A stretch of 64,000 nt of DNA from Albibacterium profundi (GTDB taxonomy: Bacteria > Bacteroidota > Bacteroidia > Sphingobacteriales > Sphingobacteriaceae), in the NCBI RefSeq assembly GCF_042159835.1, contig NZ_JBBVGT010000003.1, positions 248,001-312,000 on the forward strand, read 5' to 3'. The notes below the pieces were generated by a model. The model was not told where the DNA came from. It was given only the letters and a program-made list of their open reading frames with translations, and made no database searches. Position numbers and translations under genes: made by a program. Below, one piece after another: positions 43,534 to 52,768 of the stretch (position 1 is the first letter of the stretch; the number at the start of each line of letters is the position of its first letter).

Positions 43534-45267
43534 ATGGCTAATCTCGACCCTCAAATAATAGAAAAAGCACGGCTTTGGCTGAATGCTCCGTATGATTCAG
43601 AAACCAATCAGGCGGTGCAGCAGATGCTGGACCAAAATCAAGTGGAGGAGTTGACCGATTCATTTTATAAGGACTTGGAGTTTGGTACGGGTGGTTTGCG
43701 GGGGATTATGGGATATGGGACTAATAAGATCAATAAATACACATTGGGAAAGGCTACGCAGGGCTTCAGCAATTATTTGAAGAAGACCTATCCCGGTGAG
43801 GAAATTAGGGTGGCAATTGCCTACGACAGCCGGAATAACTCCCGTGAGTTTGCGAAGATTGTTCGCGATGTTTTTTCGGCCAATGATATTGTTGTTTATT
43901 TCTTTGATGAATTAAGACCGACACCGCAATTGTCTTTTGCGATCCGCCATCTAACATGCCACGGCGGTGTGATGCTTACCGCATCGCATAATCCGAAAGA
44001 GTATAATGGGTATAAGGCTTACGGTAAAGATGGAGGGCAGTTGGTGGCTCCGCATGACCGATTGGTCATTGAGGAGGTGAATCAGATTACGGATCTGAAT
44101 GATATAAAATTTAATGCGAAGGAAGAGAATATTCGTGTCGTTGGAAGGGAGATGGACGAAAAATATATCACGCAGTTAAATGCACTTTCTATAAATCCGG
44201 AACTCGTTAAAGCGCAGGCCGATTTGAAAATTGTGTACTCGTCAATTCACGGCACGGGCGGAACCGTTGTGCCGGAGACGCTGAGAGCATGGGGGTTTAC
44301 GAATGTATCGGTTGTGGAAAAGCAAGCGGAACCGGATGGTAACTTCCCGACAGTGGTTTATCCCAATCCGGAGGAACAGGATGCTTTGGCCTTGGCAATA
44401 GCTGACGCGGAACGCTTGGATGCTGATTTGGTGATGGCAACAGATCCGGATGCGGACCGGGTAGGGGTAGCGATTAAGAATGACCGAGGCGACTTCCAGC
44501 TGCTTAATGGGAATCAGATATTTGCTTTACTAGCAGAGTATGTCTTAAGTTCATTGCAGAAGGCGGGTCGGTCTTTTGATAATTCCTATATCGTTAAAAC
44601 CATCGTTACGACTAATTTGGTTGAAGAGATTGCTAAGCACTATCAAGTTCCTTGTTATAATGTGCTGACTGGCTTTAAGTATATCGGTGAAATCATGACA
44701 GCCAATGAAGGGAAGAAAGAGTTTATTTTAGGAGGCGAAGAAAGCTATGGTTTTCTGATTGGCGACTTGGTGCGTGATAAGGATGCGGTTGTATCTTGTG
44801 CCTTCATAGCTGAGATGACAGCTTATTTTAAAAATGAAGGTAGAAGCTTGTATGAGACTTTAGAGTCAATTTATGGGAAATATGGTTTTTTTAAAGAAAA
44901 GCAGGTCTCTCTTACGAAGAAGGGAAAGTCTGGGGCGGATGAGATTAAGGAGATGATGACTAACTTCCGTTCGAATACGCCTGCCACGTTAGGGGGCATG
45001 GATGTAGTAACTGTGAAAGATTATAAAACATCGGAATCGACCGAGCTGCCATCTGGAAAAACGGAGGTGATAGATCTTCCAAAATCTGACGTGCTTCAGT
45101 TCATTACTTCAGAAGGAGATGTTATTTCAATACGACCGTCAGGTACGGAGCCAAAAATTAAGTTCTATTGCAATGTGAAAGTCGACGGAGATACTGGTAG
45201 CGATGCGAGAGAAATGGATCGCCTGCTTGAAGAGAAGGTGGAAAAAATCATGAAGGACTTGATCTAA
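43534..45267 (+). CDS. Phosphoglucomutase/phosphomannomutase family protein
   Basis: A 577-residue alpha-D-phosphohexomutase interconverting hexose 1- and 6-phosphates. The phosphoserine loop is MLTASHNPKEYNGYKAYG, the metal loop ATDPDADRVGVAIK, the sugar loop GGEESYGFLIG and the phosphate loop SIRPSGTEPKIKFY. The long form resembles PgcA-type phosphoglucomutase more than bacterial ManB. I chose ATG 43534: the frame extends upstream to 43471, but that part begins right at the terminator and looks noncoding. Confidence 0.94.
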   Translation: MANLDPQIIEKARLWLNAPYDSETNQAVQQMLDQNQVEELTDSFYKDLEFGTGGLRGIMGYGTNKINKYTLGKATQGFSNYLKKTYPGEEIRVAIAYDSRNNSREFAKIVRDVFSANDIVVYFFDELRPTPQLSFAIRHLTCHGGVMLTASHNPKEYNGYKAYGKDGGQLVAPHDRLVIEEVNQITDLNDIKFNAKEENIRVVGREMDEKYITQLNALSINPELVKAQADLKIVYSSIHGTGGTVVPETLRAWGFTNVSVVEKQAEPDGNFPTVVYPNPEEQDALALAIADAERLDADLVMATDPDADRVGVAIKNDRGDFQLLNGNQIFALLAEYVLSSLQKAGRSFDNSYIVKTIVTTNLVEEIAKHYQVPCYNVLTGFKYIGEIMTANEGKKEFILGGEESYGFLIGDLVRDKDAVVSCAFIAEMTAYFKNEGRSLYETLESIYGKYGFFKEKQVSLTKKGKSGADEIKEMMTNFRSNTPATLGGMDVVTVKDYKTSESTELPSGKTEVIDLPKSDVLQFITSEGDVISIRPSGTEPKIKFYCNVKVDGDTGSDAREMDRLLEEKVEKIMKDLI

Positions 45268-45305
45268 GAGTTCGGTGGTTATTCGGAAAAATGTTGCTCT
45301 TTTTG

Positions 45306-45313
45306 TACATTTG
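45306..45313 (+). promoter_or_regulatory. -7 promoter element of mqnE
   Basis: TACATTTG, identical to the -7 box before the pheA leader, lies 17 nt upstream of the ATG at 45330. Because it overlaps a longer possible frame starting at 45291, it supports the shorter start. Confidence 0.5.
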
Positions 45314-45329
45314 TGAGAAACAAGCAAGC

Positions 45330-46541
45330 ATGAGCGCCGAAAATAAACTTCAATTTTTAATTGAAGACAAACTCCTTGATGCCGACCTGAAGAGGATTGC
45401 TGAGAAAGTTCTTGAAGAAGAGCGTATTAGCTTTGAAGAAGGGGTAATTCTTTTCGAAAAGGGCGAACTGGGCTACCTGGGAACTCTGGCGAATTATATT
45501 CGTGAAAAAAGGCACGGAGACTATACTTATTTTAATCGTAATTTTCATATTGAACCCACAAACGTCTGTGTATACGACTGTAAATTCTGTTCCTATTCAC
45601 GTCTAATAAAGCAGCGCGATGAAGGCTGGGAAATGGATGTTGATGGCATGATGGACATTGTGCGTAAATACGACGATGAGCCAGTTACCGAAGTGCATAT
45701 AACTGGCGGGGTAGTTCCGAAGCAGAACCTGGAGTTCTATGCTTCTTTTTTCCGTCGTTCAAAAGAACATCGTCCCGATTTGCATATTAAGGCGCTTACA
45801 CCTGTTGAGTACTACTATATCTTCAAAAAGGCGAAGCTAAGTCATTACGAGGGGATGAAGTATATGAACGAGGCGGGACTAGATTCTATGCCGGGTGGCG
45901 GTGCTGAAATCTTCCATCCGGAAATCAGGGAACAAATAGCCGCTGATAAATGTAATGCAGAGCAATGGTTAGATATCCATGAACAGGCTCATAAGTTGGG
46001 TATGCGGAGCAATGCGACGATGTTGTACGGACATATTGAAGGGTTTCATCACCGGATCGATCATATGGAACGCTTACGCCAATTGCAGGATAAGACGGGT
46101 GGCTTTCAGGCATTTATTCCTTTGAAGTTTCGCAATAAAGATAACCAAATGAGCCACGTTCCTGAAGTGTCGGTTATTGAAGACTTACGTAATTATGCGA
46201 TTAGTCGCATATACATGGATAATTTTGATCATATTAAAGCCTACTGGGCGATGATCAGTCGCGATACCGCACAACTATCTCTAGCCTTCGGCGTAGATGA
46301 TATAGATGGTACGCTTGACGATACCACAAAGATCTATTCGATGGCGGGTTCTGAAGAACAAAATCCGGCAATGAGTACGCAGCAACTGGTTGAGCTGATC
46401 CGGCATGTTGGAAGGCACCCGATTGAGAGAGATACGCTCTACAAGGTGATTACGGACTATAAGGATGTGGAGTTTGAGGGCACCGTGAAACCCAAATACT
46501 ATCCTTTGCCCGTACTGGAAAACAATCATACAACAAATTAA
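45330..46541 (+). CDS. mqnE: Aminofutalosine synthase (radical SAM)
   Basis: A 403-residue radical SAM enzyme of the futalosine menaquinone pathway, joining SAM-derived adenosine to 3-(1-carboxyvinyloxy)benzoate. The cluster motif is NVCVYDCKFCSYSR (C-x3-C-x2-C). EVHITGGVVPKQNLEFY, LDSMPGGGAEIF, MLYGHIEGFHHRIDHM and AYWAMISRDTAQLSLAFG are typical of MqnE rather than MqnC. The start at 45330 was preferred to 45291 because MSAENKLQFLIEDKLLD begins the conserved part and a -7 box covers the upstream codons. A phosphatase gene and mqnA follow at once. Confidence 0.93.
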   Translation: MSAENKLQFLIEDKLLDADLKRIAEKVLEEERISFEEGVILFEKGELGYLGTLANYIREKRHGDYTYFNRNFHIEPTNVCVYDCKFCSYSRLIKQRDEGWEMDVDGMMDIVRKYDDEPVTEVHITGGVVPKQNLEFYASFFRRSKEHRPDLHIKALTPVEYYYIFKKAKLSHYEGMKYMNEAGLDSMPGGGAEIFHPEIREQIAADKCNAEQWLDIHEQAHKLGMRSNATMLYGHIEGFHHRIDHMERLRQLQDKTGGFQAFIPLKFRNKDNQMSHVPEVSVIEDLRNYAISRIYMDNFDHIKAYWAMISRDTAQLSLAFGVDDIDGTLDDTTKIYSMAGSEEQNPAMSTQQLVELIRHVGRHPIERDTLYKVITDYKDVEFEGTVKPKYYPLPVLENNHTTN

Positions 46542-46542
46542 A

Positions 46543-47175
46543 TTGAAGAGAACACTTTATATCATCCGCCACGGACAAACAGATTTAAATAAGCAGGGAA
46601 TAGTTCAAGGAAGGGGGATTAATTCGCCTTTAAACGAACATGGTCGCAAACAAGCGGCGGCATTTTATAACTATTATAAAGACGTTCCGTTCGACCGCAT
46701 AATTACCTCATCTTTAAAACGTACGCATCAAACTGTACAGGCTTTTATTGAGGACGGCATTGAATGGGATCAACATCCCGGACTAGATGAGATCAGTTGG
46801 GGAATCTACGAGGGGAAGGTTCATGATGAGGTGTTGATGGCCGATTTCAATCGGATGATTGAGTGTTGGACGAACGGCGAACTAGATGTCTGCGTGGAAG
46901 GTGGAGAGAGCCCGAATCAGATGAAAGAGCGACAGGAAGCGGCTTTAAAGGATGTTCTGAAGATTACAAAAAATGATAGTAACGTGCTTATCTGCACACA
47001 CGGTCGCGCCATGCGGATGCTGATGTGTTTACTAACAAAGCAGCCATATTCTGCGATGGACTCGTTCCCACATACCAATACGGCCTTGTATAAGGTTATT
47101 TACGATGGTAAGGATTTTCATATCGACGAATTTTATAATACCGATCATTTAGATGCTTTGGACGAGTCGGTTTAA
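46543..47175 (+). CDS. Histidine phosphatase family protein (PhoE/GpmB-like), TTG start
   Basis: A 210-residue phosphoglycerate mutase-like phosphatase. The catalytic motif YIIRHGQTDLNKQGIVQGRG is at the start, and the second histidine is in LICTHGRAMRMLM. The only sensible start is TTG at 46543, one base after the mqnE stop, so translation is probably coupled. The substrate is unknown. Its place between mqnE and mqnA suggests a part in or near menaquinone synthesis, although no phosphatase is required in the known pathway. Confidence 0.88.
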   Translation: MKRTLYIIRHGQTDLNKQGIVQGRGINSPLNEHGRKQAAAFYNYYKDVPFDRIITSSLKRTHQTVQAFIEDGIEWDQHPGLDEISWGIYEGKVHDEVLMADFNRMIECWTNGELDVCVEGGESPNQMKERQEAALKDVLKITKNDSNVLICTHGRAMRMLMCLLTKQPYSAMDSFPHTNTALYKVIYDGKDFHIDEFYNTDHLDALDESV

Positions 47176-47196
47176 TTAAAGGTGATCAAGAAAGAT

Positions 47197-47967
47197 ATGT
47201 TAAATAAGATTAAGGTCTCAGCGGTTTCGTATATGAATACCATCCCGTTTATGCGGGGTATTGAGGCTCACCCGGAATTATTGGACTATGCGGAAATTGG
47301 AACCGATATTCCTGCCGTTTGTGCACAAAAGCTAATCGATGATGAAGTCGACTTAGGACTGGTTCCAGTGGCTGCGCTATTAGACATCCCAGACTATCAT
47401 ATTATTGGAGATTACTGTATCGGATCAGTCGGCGCAGTTGACTCGGTCTTTATATTTAGTAAAAAGCCAATCGAAGAGATTAACACCCTCCGTTTGGATT
47501 CTCATTCAAGAACTTCGAATAACCTAGCACGTGTGCTTCTGAAGAATTATTGGCAGGTACCGGTCACATTGGTTGAAGGGGAGGCCGATGCTTATGTTTT
47601 AATAGGCGATCGTACATTTGGTAAGACTGCTGTAGAACCCTATGCTTATGATTTAGGGGAAGCGTGGATGAATTTCACAGGACTGCCTTTCGCGTATGCT
47701 GTATGGGCGGCTAATAAGAAGCTGTCGCCGACATTCATCGAGCTCTTTAATAAGGTTTTGAAGACAGGAATTGATGGGCGAGAATCTTATATACACGAAA
47801 TTCCGGCCGTAGATAATTTTGATATCCAACGATACCTGATGGAGTCTATTGACTACGACCTGACAGTAGAAAAGCGTGAAGCTATTCGGTTATTTCACCG
47901 CTACATCCAAGAACTGAATGCAGCAGTGAATAATTCGCTATCAGGAACTAACGTTAGTAAGCGCTAG
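47197..47967 (+). CDS. mqnA: Chorismate dehydratase of the futalosine pathway
   Basis: A 256-residue periplasmic-binding-protein-fold enzyme that dehydrates chorismate to 3-(1-carboxyvinyloxy)benzoate, the first committed step of futalosine-dependent menaquinone synthesis. VSAVSYMNTIPFMRGIE, GLVPVAALLDIPDYHIIGDY and LDSHSRTSNNLARVLL are family signatures. ATG 47197 gives the usual short N-terminus; a GTG at 47182 is possible. Its product is used by MqnE encoded just upstream. Its 3' end overlaps the converging aldo/keto reductase gene by 14 nt. Confidence 0.93.
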   Translation: MLNKIKVSAVSYMNTIPFMRGIEAHPELLDYAEIGTDIPAVCAQKLIDDEVDLGLVPVAALLDIPDYHIIGDYCIGSVGAVDSVFIFSKKPIEEINTLRLDSHSRTSNNLARVLLKNYWQVPVTLVEGEADAYVLIGDRTFGKTAVEPYAYDLGEAWMNFTGLPFAYAVWAANKKLSPTFIELFNKVLKTGIDGRESYIHEIPAVDNFDIQRYLMESIDYDLTVEKREAIRLFHRYIQELNAAVNNSLSGTNVSKR

Positions 47968-48904
47968 CATCATCCAATAAATTCATATCTTCCTGACTCA
48001 GCGATAGGCTGGCCGACTTTAATAGGTCGCTTAACTGCGCTGAGTTCGTCGCACTAGCAATTGGGGCTGCAATTGCTGGTTTGTGAAGAAGCCAGGCAAT
48101 CGCCACGGTAGCTTGAGATACATTATGCTCACCGGCAACCTTATCTAAAGCTGAAAGAATACGAAAACCACGTTCATCTAAATATTTCTTGATTCCCGGA
48201 CCACGTTGGCTTTTGTTGAGATCATCTTCGCTGCGATACTTCCCGCTTAAGAAACCACTTGCAAGTGCATAAAAGTTCAGTACGGCTAAATTATGTTCTT
48301 TTGCCAGATCGCGATATTGGGTTTCAAACTTCTCGCGTTCGTGGAGATTGTAGAGGGGCTGCAAGGAAATATAGGATGCCCAATTATTAGAGGCCGACGC
48401 TTCGAGCGATTCCTTGATTCTCTCGGGACTCAGATTTGAGGTGCCGATGTAACGAACCTTGCCTTCTTCAACGAGTTTGTTTAATGCCTCAAGTGTTTCC
48501 TCAACAGGGGTGTTCAGGTCATCATAGTGAGTTTGGTATAGATCGATGTAATCTATCTTCAATCGTTGTAAGGATGCTTCAACGGCTTTTCTTACGTAAG
48601 AAGCACTTAAGTCTTTTTTGCCTTGCCCCATATCGCCACCTAACTTGGTAGCGATAATTACTTTATCGCGTTTATTGGAGTTTTTTAACCAATTGCCGAT
48701 GATGGTCTCAGATTCACCACCCTGATTTCCGGGTACCCACGTAGAATAGGTGTCGGCAGTATCAATCAAGTCAAAGCCATGATCTACAAATTCATCTAAA
48801 ATCCGAAAGGATGCTTTCTCGTCGAGCGTCCAGCCAAATACATTGGCGCCAAAGGCAATGGGTGCTACGCTTAGATCGGAAGCTCCGAGATTTCTTTTTT
48901 TCAT
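47954..48904 (-). CDS. Aldo/keto reductase
   Basis: A 316-residue NADPH-dependent (beta/alpha)8 oxidoreductase. The catalytic tetrad is visible: Asp and Tyr in LIDTADTYSTW, Lys in VIIATKLGG, His in YQTHYDD. The cofactor end AIAWLLHKPAIAAPIASATN is typical. It starts MKKRNLGASDLSVAPIAFG, like YajO/YhdN-type reductases. The substrate is unknown. Its 3' end overlaps mqnA on the other strand by 14 nt. Confidence 0.93.
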   Translation of the reverse strand: MKKRNLGASDLSVAPIAFGANVFGWTLDEKASFRILDEFVDHGFDLIDTADTYSTWVPGNQGGESETIIGNWLKNSNKRDKVIIATKLGGDMGQGKKDLSASYVRKAVEASLQRLKIDYIDLYQTHYDDLNTPVEETLEALNKLVEEGKVRYIGTSNLSPERIKESLEASASNNWASYISLQPLYNLHEREKFETQYRDLAKEHNLAVLNFYALASGFLSGKYRSEDDLNKSQRGPGIKKYLDERGFRILSALDKVAGEHNVSQATVAIAWLLHKPAIAAPIASATNSAQLSDLLKSASLSLSQEDMNLLDDASAY

Positions 48905-49028
48905 ATTTTTTTATTTAATGATTACTAGTTCTGTATTCCATTAAAAATACTAAAAAAAAGAGAGGGCTCGAAGCTTTGTGCAAAGCCTTACTTACAGACG
49001 ACAAATGTTGCTTGCCTCCGCGAACTTG

Positions 49029-50282
49029 TTAGTATTCGCAGGGTATCGCTGGTCTTCTGCTCTTGTCGAACGCCGGCTGACTTTTTTCTCGGATTTGTTC
49101 TTTCGATGTCAATTCCTCTGCCAATTCATTGGCTTTCTTGGCTTTGAATAAACCAATGAGCACCCAAGCGATGATGGCGCCGATAAGAGCCATGCTTGCG
49201 CCGACCAGCTGGGTTGATGTATAACCAAATCCTAACACCAATGGAATCCCTCCCAAGAAAGCACCTAATGCATTTCCGATGTTGAAGGCGGCCTGACTAA
49301 TTGCTGCAGCGAGCATTTCAGAACCCTTTGCATTGTTGATCATCAACATCTGGATAGGTGCAGATAATGCAAAAGCAACCGCACCGGTTACAAAGGTCAT
49401 GACTAAAGAAAGTATTTGATTGTGTGATACGAAATGAACGATCAGGAGCGAAGTAACCATGGTTAAAAGCAATACAAAAGACGCTTTTGATGGTGATATC
49501 TTGTCGGCTAATTTTCCACCGATGATGTTACCAACCAGCATACCTGTACCGGCTAGAATTAAAATGTAGGTTACTGAGTCCGCTGAAAAGCCCGATACTT
49601 CGGTCATAAGTGGAGCGATGTAGCTGTACCATGAAAACAGTCCGCCAGTACCAATGGCGATCATGAGTATCATGAACCATGATTCTTTACGCTTAAAGAA
49701 ATCCATCTGCGTTTTGAGGGAAACCGACTTGTTTGCTGGTAATACGGGCATCCAATAGCGGATAGCGAGTAGCGTAATGATACCTACCAGTACGATAACT
49801 GCAAAGGATAAGCGCCAAGAATAATGATGGCCAATATAGGTGCCGAGAGGAACGCCGGCAATATTCGCCAAGGTAAGTCCGGCGAACATGATTGAAACCG
49901 ACTGGGCCTCTTTGCCTTTGGGTGCTAAGCGACTGGCTACAACGGAGCCGACACCAAAGAAGGCACCGTGTGGTAATCCTGCTAGTAGGCGACTGATTAG
50001 TAAACTTGTATAAGACGGTGCAAAGGCTGAAAGGCCGTTGAATACCGTAAATAATACCATTAAGAATAGTAGAATATTCTTTGGTGGATATTTTCCTGAT
50101 AAAACGACAAGTAGGGGCGCTCCGATAACAACTCCTAAAGCATAGGAGGAAATTAGGTGCCCGGCTTCAGGAATAGTGATTCCTAAATCCTTGGCGATGT
50201 CTGGCAATAGGCCCATCATTACGAACTCGGTAATACCGATTCCGAGACCCCCTAACATCAATGCATATAGACTTTTTCTCAT
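49029..50282 (-). CDS. MFS exporter, DHA1 (AraJ/YdhP-like) family
   Basis: A 417-residue 12-helix transporter. The opening LGGLGIGITEFVMMGLLPDIAKDLGITI and the motif GAFFGVGSVVASRLAPKGKE are typical of the AraJ/YdhP/PbuE-like branch (purine, sugar or drug efflux). The C-terminal 40 residues are charged and likely cytoplasmic. A promoter (TTTG-N18-TATCTTTG) and a strong palindrome lie just upstream, so it appears controlled on its own, not as part of the aro operon. Confidence 0.92.
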   Translation of the reverse strand: MRKSLYALMLGGLGIGITEFVMMGLLPDIAKDLGITIPEAGHLISSYALGVVIGAPLLVVLSGKYPPKNILLFLMVLFTVFNGLSAFAPSYTSLLISRLLAGLPHGAFFGVGSVVASRLAPKGKEAQSVSIMFAGLTLANIAGVPLGTYIGHHYSWRLSFAVIVLVGIITLLAIRYWMPVLPANKSVSLKTQMDFFKRKESWFMILMIAIGTGGLFSWYSYIAPLMTEVSGFSADSVTYILILAGTGMLVGNIIGGKLADKISPSKASFVLLLTMVTSLLIVHFVSHNQILSLVMTFVTGAVAFALSAPIQMLMINNAKGSEMLAAAISQAAFNIGNALGAFLGGIPLVLGFGYTSTQLVGASMALIGAIIAWVLIGLFKAKKANELAEELTSKEQIREKSQPAFDKSRRPAIPCEY

Positions 50283-50289
50283 AAAAAAA

Positions 50290-50316
50290 TGCTTAGTGTT
50301 ATATTTACACTAAGCA
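50290..50316 (-). promoter_or_regulatory. Palindrome at the MFS promoter: operator or aro-operon terminator
   Basis: Perfect 10-bp arms TGCTTAGTGT (50290-50299) and ACACTAAGCA (50307-50316) flank a 7-nt AT spacer. On the minus strand it overlaps the end of the -7 box and the predicted start site, as a repressor operator would. It is also followed by seven T, as an intrinsic terminator for the upstream aroC transcript would be. Confidence 0.65.
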
Positions 50317-50344
50317 AAGATACATATAAAAGCCTAGATACAAA
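50315..50344 (-). promoter_or_regulatory. Bacteroidota-type promoter of the MFS gene
   Basis: On the minus strand TTTG (50341-50344), an 18-nt spacer and TATCTTTG (50315-50322) match both consensus elements. The predicted start site is near 50310, inside the adjacent palindrome. Confidence 0.65.
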
Positions 50345-50382
50345 TGTTGCTTAGAAAAAATTACATTAAATTAATAGAGAAT

Positions 50383-51477
50383 TTACTGATAAACCTTGTT
50401 TCTAAGTAGTTGATCAGCAATGACCAAAGCAGCCATAGCCTCTACAATGATCACCGCACGCGGCACAACACAAGGGTCATGGCGACCTTTTCCGACGATG
50501 TCTACTTCATTTCCCTGGTCATCAATGGTCTTCTGTTTTTTCATAATGGTGGCCACCGGCTTAAAGGCGACATTAAACGTGATGTCCATTCCGTTGGAGA
50601 TACCCCCTTGAATTCCACCCGAGAAATTCGTCAACGTTCTCAAGGAATCACATGAATGCTGAGGGTTGATGAAAATATCATTATGTTCAGATCCTCGCAT
50701 TTTTGACCCTTCGAAGCCTGATCCGTATTCAAAACCATGCACTGCATTGATACTTAACATAGCTTTTCCTAGTTCGGCGTGGAGCTTATCGAATACCGGT
50801 TCGCCCAAGCCCACCGGTACGCCTTGGATGATGGTAGAAACCCGGCCGCCAACGGTGTCTCCATCTTTTTTGATTTCACTGATGAAGCGCTCCATTTCTT
50901 TGGCTGTTGCAGGATCGGCACAGCGAACAGGGTTGCTTTCCCGTACTTTTATTAATTCAGGAATGATATCTGAATCTAAATTAGGAGCTTCAATGGACCC
51001 TACGGCAGAAACGTGGCCAAATATTTCAATATTATATTGCTTTAACAGGAGCTTGGCGATAGCTCCAGCAGCTACACGAGCCGCAGTTTCTCTAGCAGAT
51101 GAGCGTCCTCCACCTCGATAATCACGAATTCCATATTTCATCTGATAGGTGTAATCCGCGTGAGACGGTCGGTATTTATCTCGGATATGGGAATAGTCCT
51201 TAGAACGTTGATCTTCGTTCGGGATCAAAATCATGATCGGTGTTCCTGTCGTTTTGCCATCCATCACCCCCGAAAGAATAGAGAACGTATCACTTTCTTT
51301 GCGTTGGGTTGTAATTTTAGACTGTCCGGGTTTACGTTTATCCAATTCACTCTGAATAAACTCCATATCCAGTTCTAGGTTGGGAGGGCAGCCGTCGATA
51401 ATCACGCCGATCGCCTCGCCATGTGACTCACCAAAAGTTGTAATAGTGAATATCTCGCCAAATGAGTTTCCTGCCAT
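50383..51477 (-). CDS. aroC: Chorismate synthase
   Basis: A 364-residue FMN-dependent enzyme forming chorismate from 5-enolpyruvylshikimate 3-phosphate. The signatures TTFGESHGEAIGVIIDG, PGQSKITTQRKESD and RGGGRSSARETAARVAAG are all present, and length matches the family. It is the last gene of the pheA operon, 22 nt after aroA. It feeds both phenylalanine synthesis here and MqnA, encoded about 3 kb away. Confidence 0.98.
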   Translation of the reverse strand: MAGNSFGEIFTITTFGESHGEAIGVIIDGCPPNLELDMEFIQSELDKRKPGQSKITTQRKESDTFSILSGVMDGKTTGTPIMILIPNEDQRSKDYSHIRDKYRPSHADYTYQMKYGIRDYRGGGRSSARETAARVAAGAIAKLLLKQYNIEIFGHVSAVGSIEAPNLDSDIIPELIKVRESNPVRCADPATAKEMERFISEIKKDGDTVGGRVSTIIQGVPVGLGEPVFDKLHAELGKAMLSINAVHGFEYGSGFEGSKMRGSEHNDIFINPQHSCDSLRTLTNFSGGIQGGISNGMDITFNVAFKPVATIMKKQKTIDDQGNEVDIVGKGRHDPCVVPRAVIIVEAMAALVIADQLLRNKVYQ

Positions 51478-51499
51478 GTAAGTATGCTTAATTTATATA

Positions 51500-52768
51500 T
51501 TAGTCGATTTTAAATCCGGCTTTTTGAAGATGCTCCCAGAATAGTGGATATGATTTCTCAACGACGTTTGGTTCTTCAATAACAACATCATTCATAACCA
51601 AAGCCAGTGGGGCAAATGCCATAGCCATTCGATGATCTTCATAGGTGCTGAAAGTAACCGATTCTGGAAGATGCTTTTTACTACAATCCAATCGGTATGT
51701 ACCTTTCTCTGCTTCAAAAAGTCGCACACCAAATTTAGCTAATTCAGTTTGCAACGCAGCGATTCGATCTGTTTCTTTTATTTTTAAAGTTTCTAAGCCC
51801 GTAAATGCTATTTCGTGATTAAGAGCAGCACAGCAGACAATCACCGTTTGAGCCAAGTCTGGACACTTGATAAAATCATAGCAGTCCTTCACATGTTGTT
51901 CTTCAATTTTCGTCAGCTTCAATCCCGCGTCTGTAAAATCCGACTGTACGCCGAAGTCCAGCATGATGTCTTTGATAGCCTGATCGCCTTGCAAACTCGA
52001 TTCACGCAGTCCGGGTAAGAGTAGCTCTCCTTTTTCCGCTAGAGCTACCACCGAATACCAATAGGAAGCGGCACTCCAGTCGGGTTCAATAGACAACGCA
52101 CTTTTCGTAGCTTTCTGCGGAGAAATCGAAATTCGATTGTCCTCCCAATGGTGCTGAATACCCGTTTCTGCCAGCATGTTCAGCGTCATTTCTACATAAG
52201 GAACGGAAGTCAGCTCTCCTTCGATAGTCAGTTCTATTCCGTCCGGTAAAGAGCTAGCAATCAGTAGCAATGCGGAAATATACTGACTGCTTACATTACC
52301 CTGGATACTGACCTTTTTTGTTTTTTGAACAAAAGGGCCGACAATATGCAGTGGGGGATAGCCATCGTTTTTTTTGAAATTGATCTGAGCGCCCAATGTG
52401 GTCATGGCATTGCTTAAGATCCCAATCGGTCGCTCTTGCATGCGCTTACTGCCGGTCAACAGGAATTCCCCTTGATGCAAGGGTGTGTATGCCGTTAAAA
52501 AGCGCATCGCAGTGCCCGCCGGACCGATATCGATGGTTTGGATATCGTTTTCTGCGTCTCCGTCCTGTTGCGCGCTTGCAATCTTTCCCAAGGCAGCTTC
52601 CAGAGTTACTGTGTCTGCTGCCTCGGAAAGGTTTTGAATGCTTACATGATCAGGATTCAGTGCCCTGATAATCAGAGCGCGATTGCTTTCACTTTTAGAG
52701 CCAGTCAGTTGAATAACTGTGTTCACATCCTTTGTCGGACATAATAGTCGAATCGTTGCTTTCTCCAT
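51500..52768 (-). CDS. aroA: 3-phosphoshikimate 1-carboxyvinyltransferase (EPSP synthase)
   Basis: A 422-residue enzyme that adds enolpyruvate to shikimate 3-phosphate. Motifs seen are TGSKSESNRALIIRAL (in place of PGSKS), GPAGTAMRFLTAY, QERPIGIL and LKIKETDRIAALQTEL. The PGSKS proline is replaced by Thr and the family's usual NxGTxxR region reads GPAGTAMR; both are common in Bacteroidota. Its ATG directly abuts the stop of the DAHP synthase gene with no spacer, so translation is coupled. Confidence 0.96.
   Translation of the reverse strand: MEKATIRLLCPTKDVNTVIQLTGSKSESNRALIIRALNPDHVSIQNLSEAADTVTLEAALGKIASAQQDGDAENDIQTIDIGPAGTAMRFLTAYTPLHQGEFLLTGSKRMQERPIGILSNAMTTLGAQINFKKNDGYPPLHIVGPFVQKTKKVSIQGNVSSQYISALLLIASSLPDGIELTIEGELTSVPYVEMTLNMLAETGIQHHWEDNRISISPQKATKSALSIEPDWSAASYWYSVVALAEKGELLLPGLRESSLQGDQAIKDIMLDFGVQSDFTDAGLKLTKIEEQHVKDCYDFIKCPDLAQTVIVCCAALNHEIAFTGLETLKIKETDRIAALQTELAKFGVRLFEAEKGTYRLDCSKKHLPESVTFSTYEDHRMAMAFAPLALVMNDVVIEEPNVVEKSYPLFWEHLQKAGFKID

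Noticed and set aside
50666..51121. Plus-strand frame of 151 codons opposite aroC
   Set aside because: Antisense shadow of a conserved gene, rich in Ser and Pro, with no promoter or known domain.
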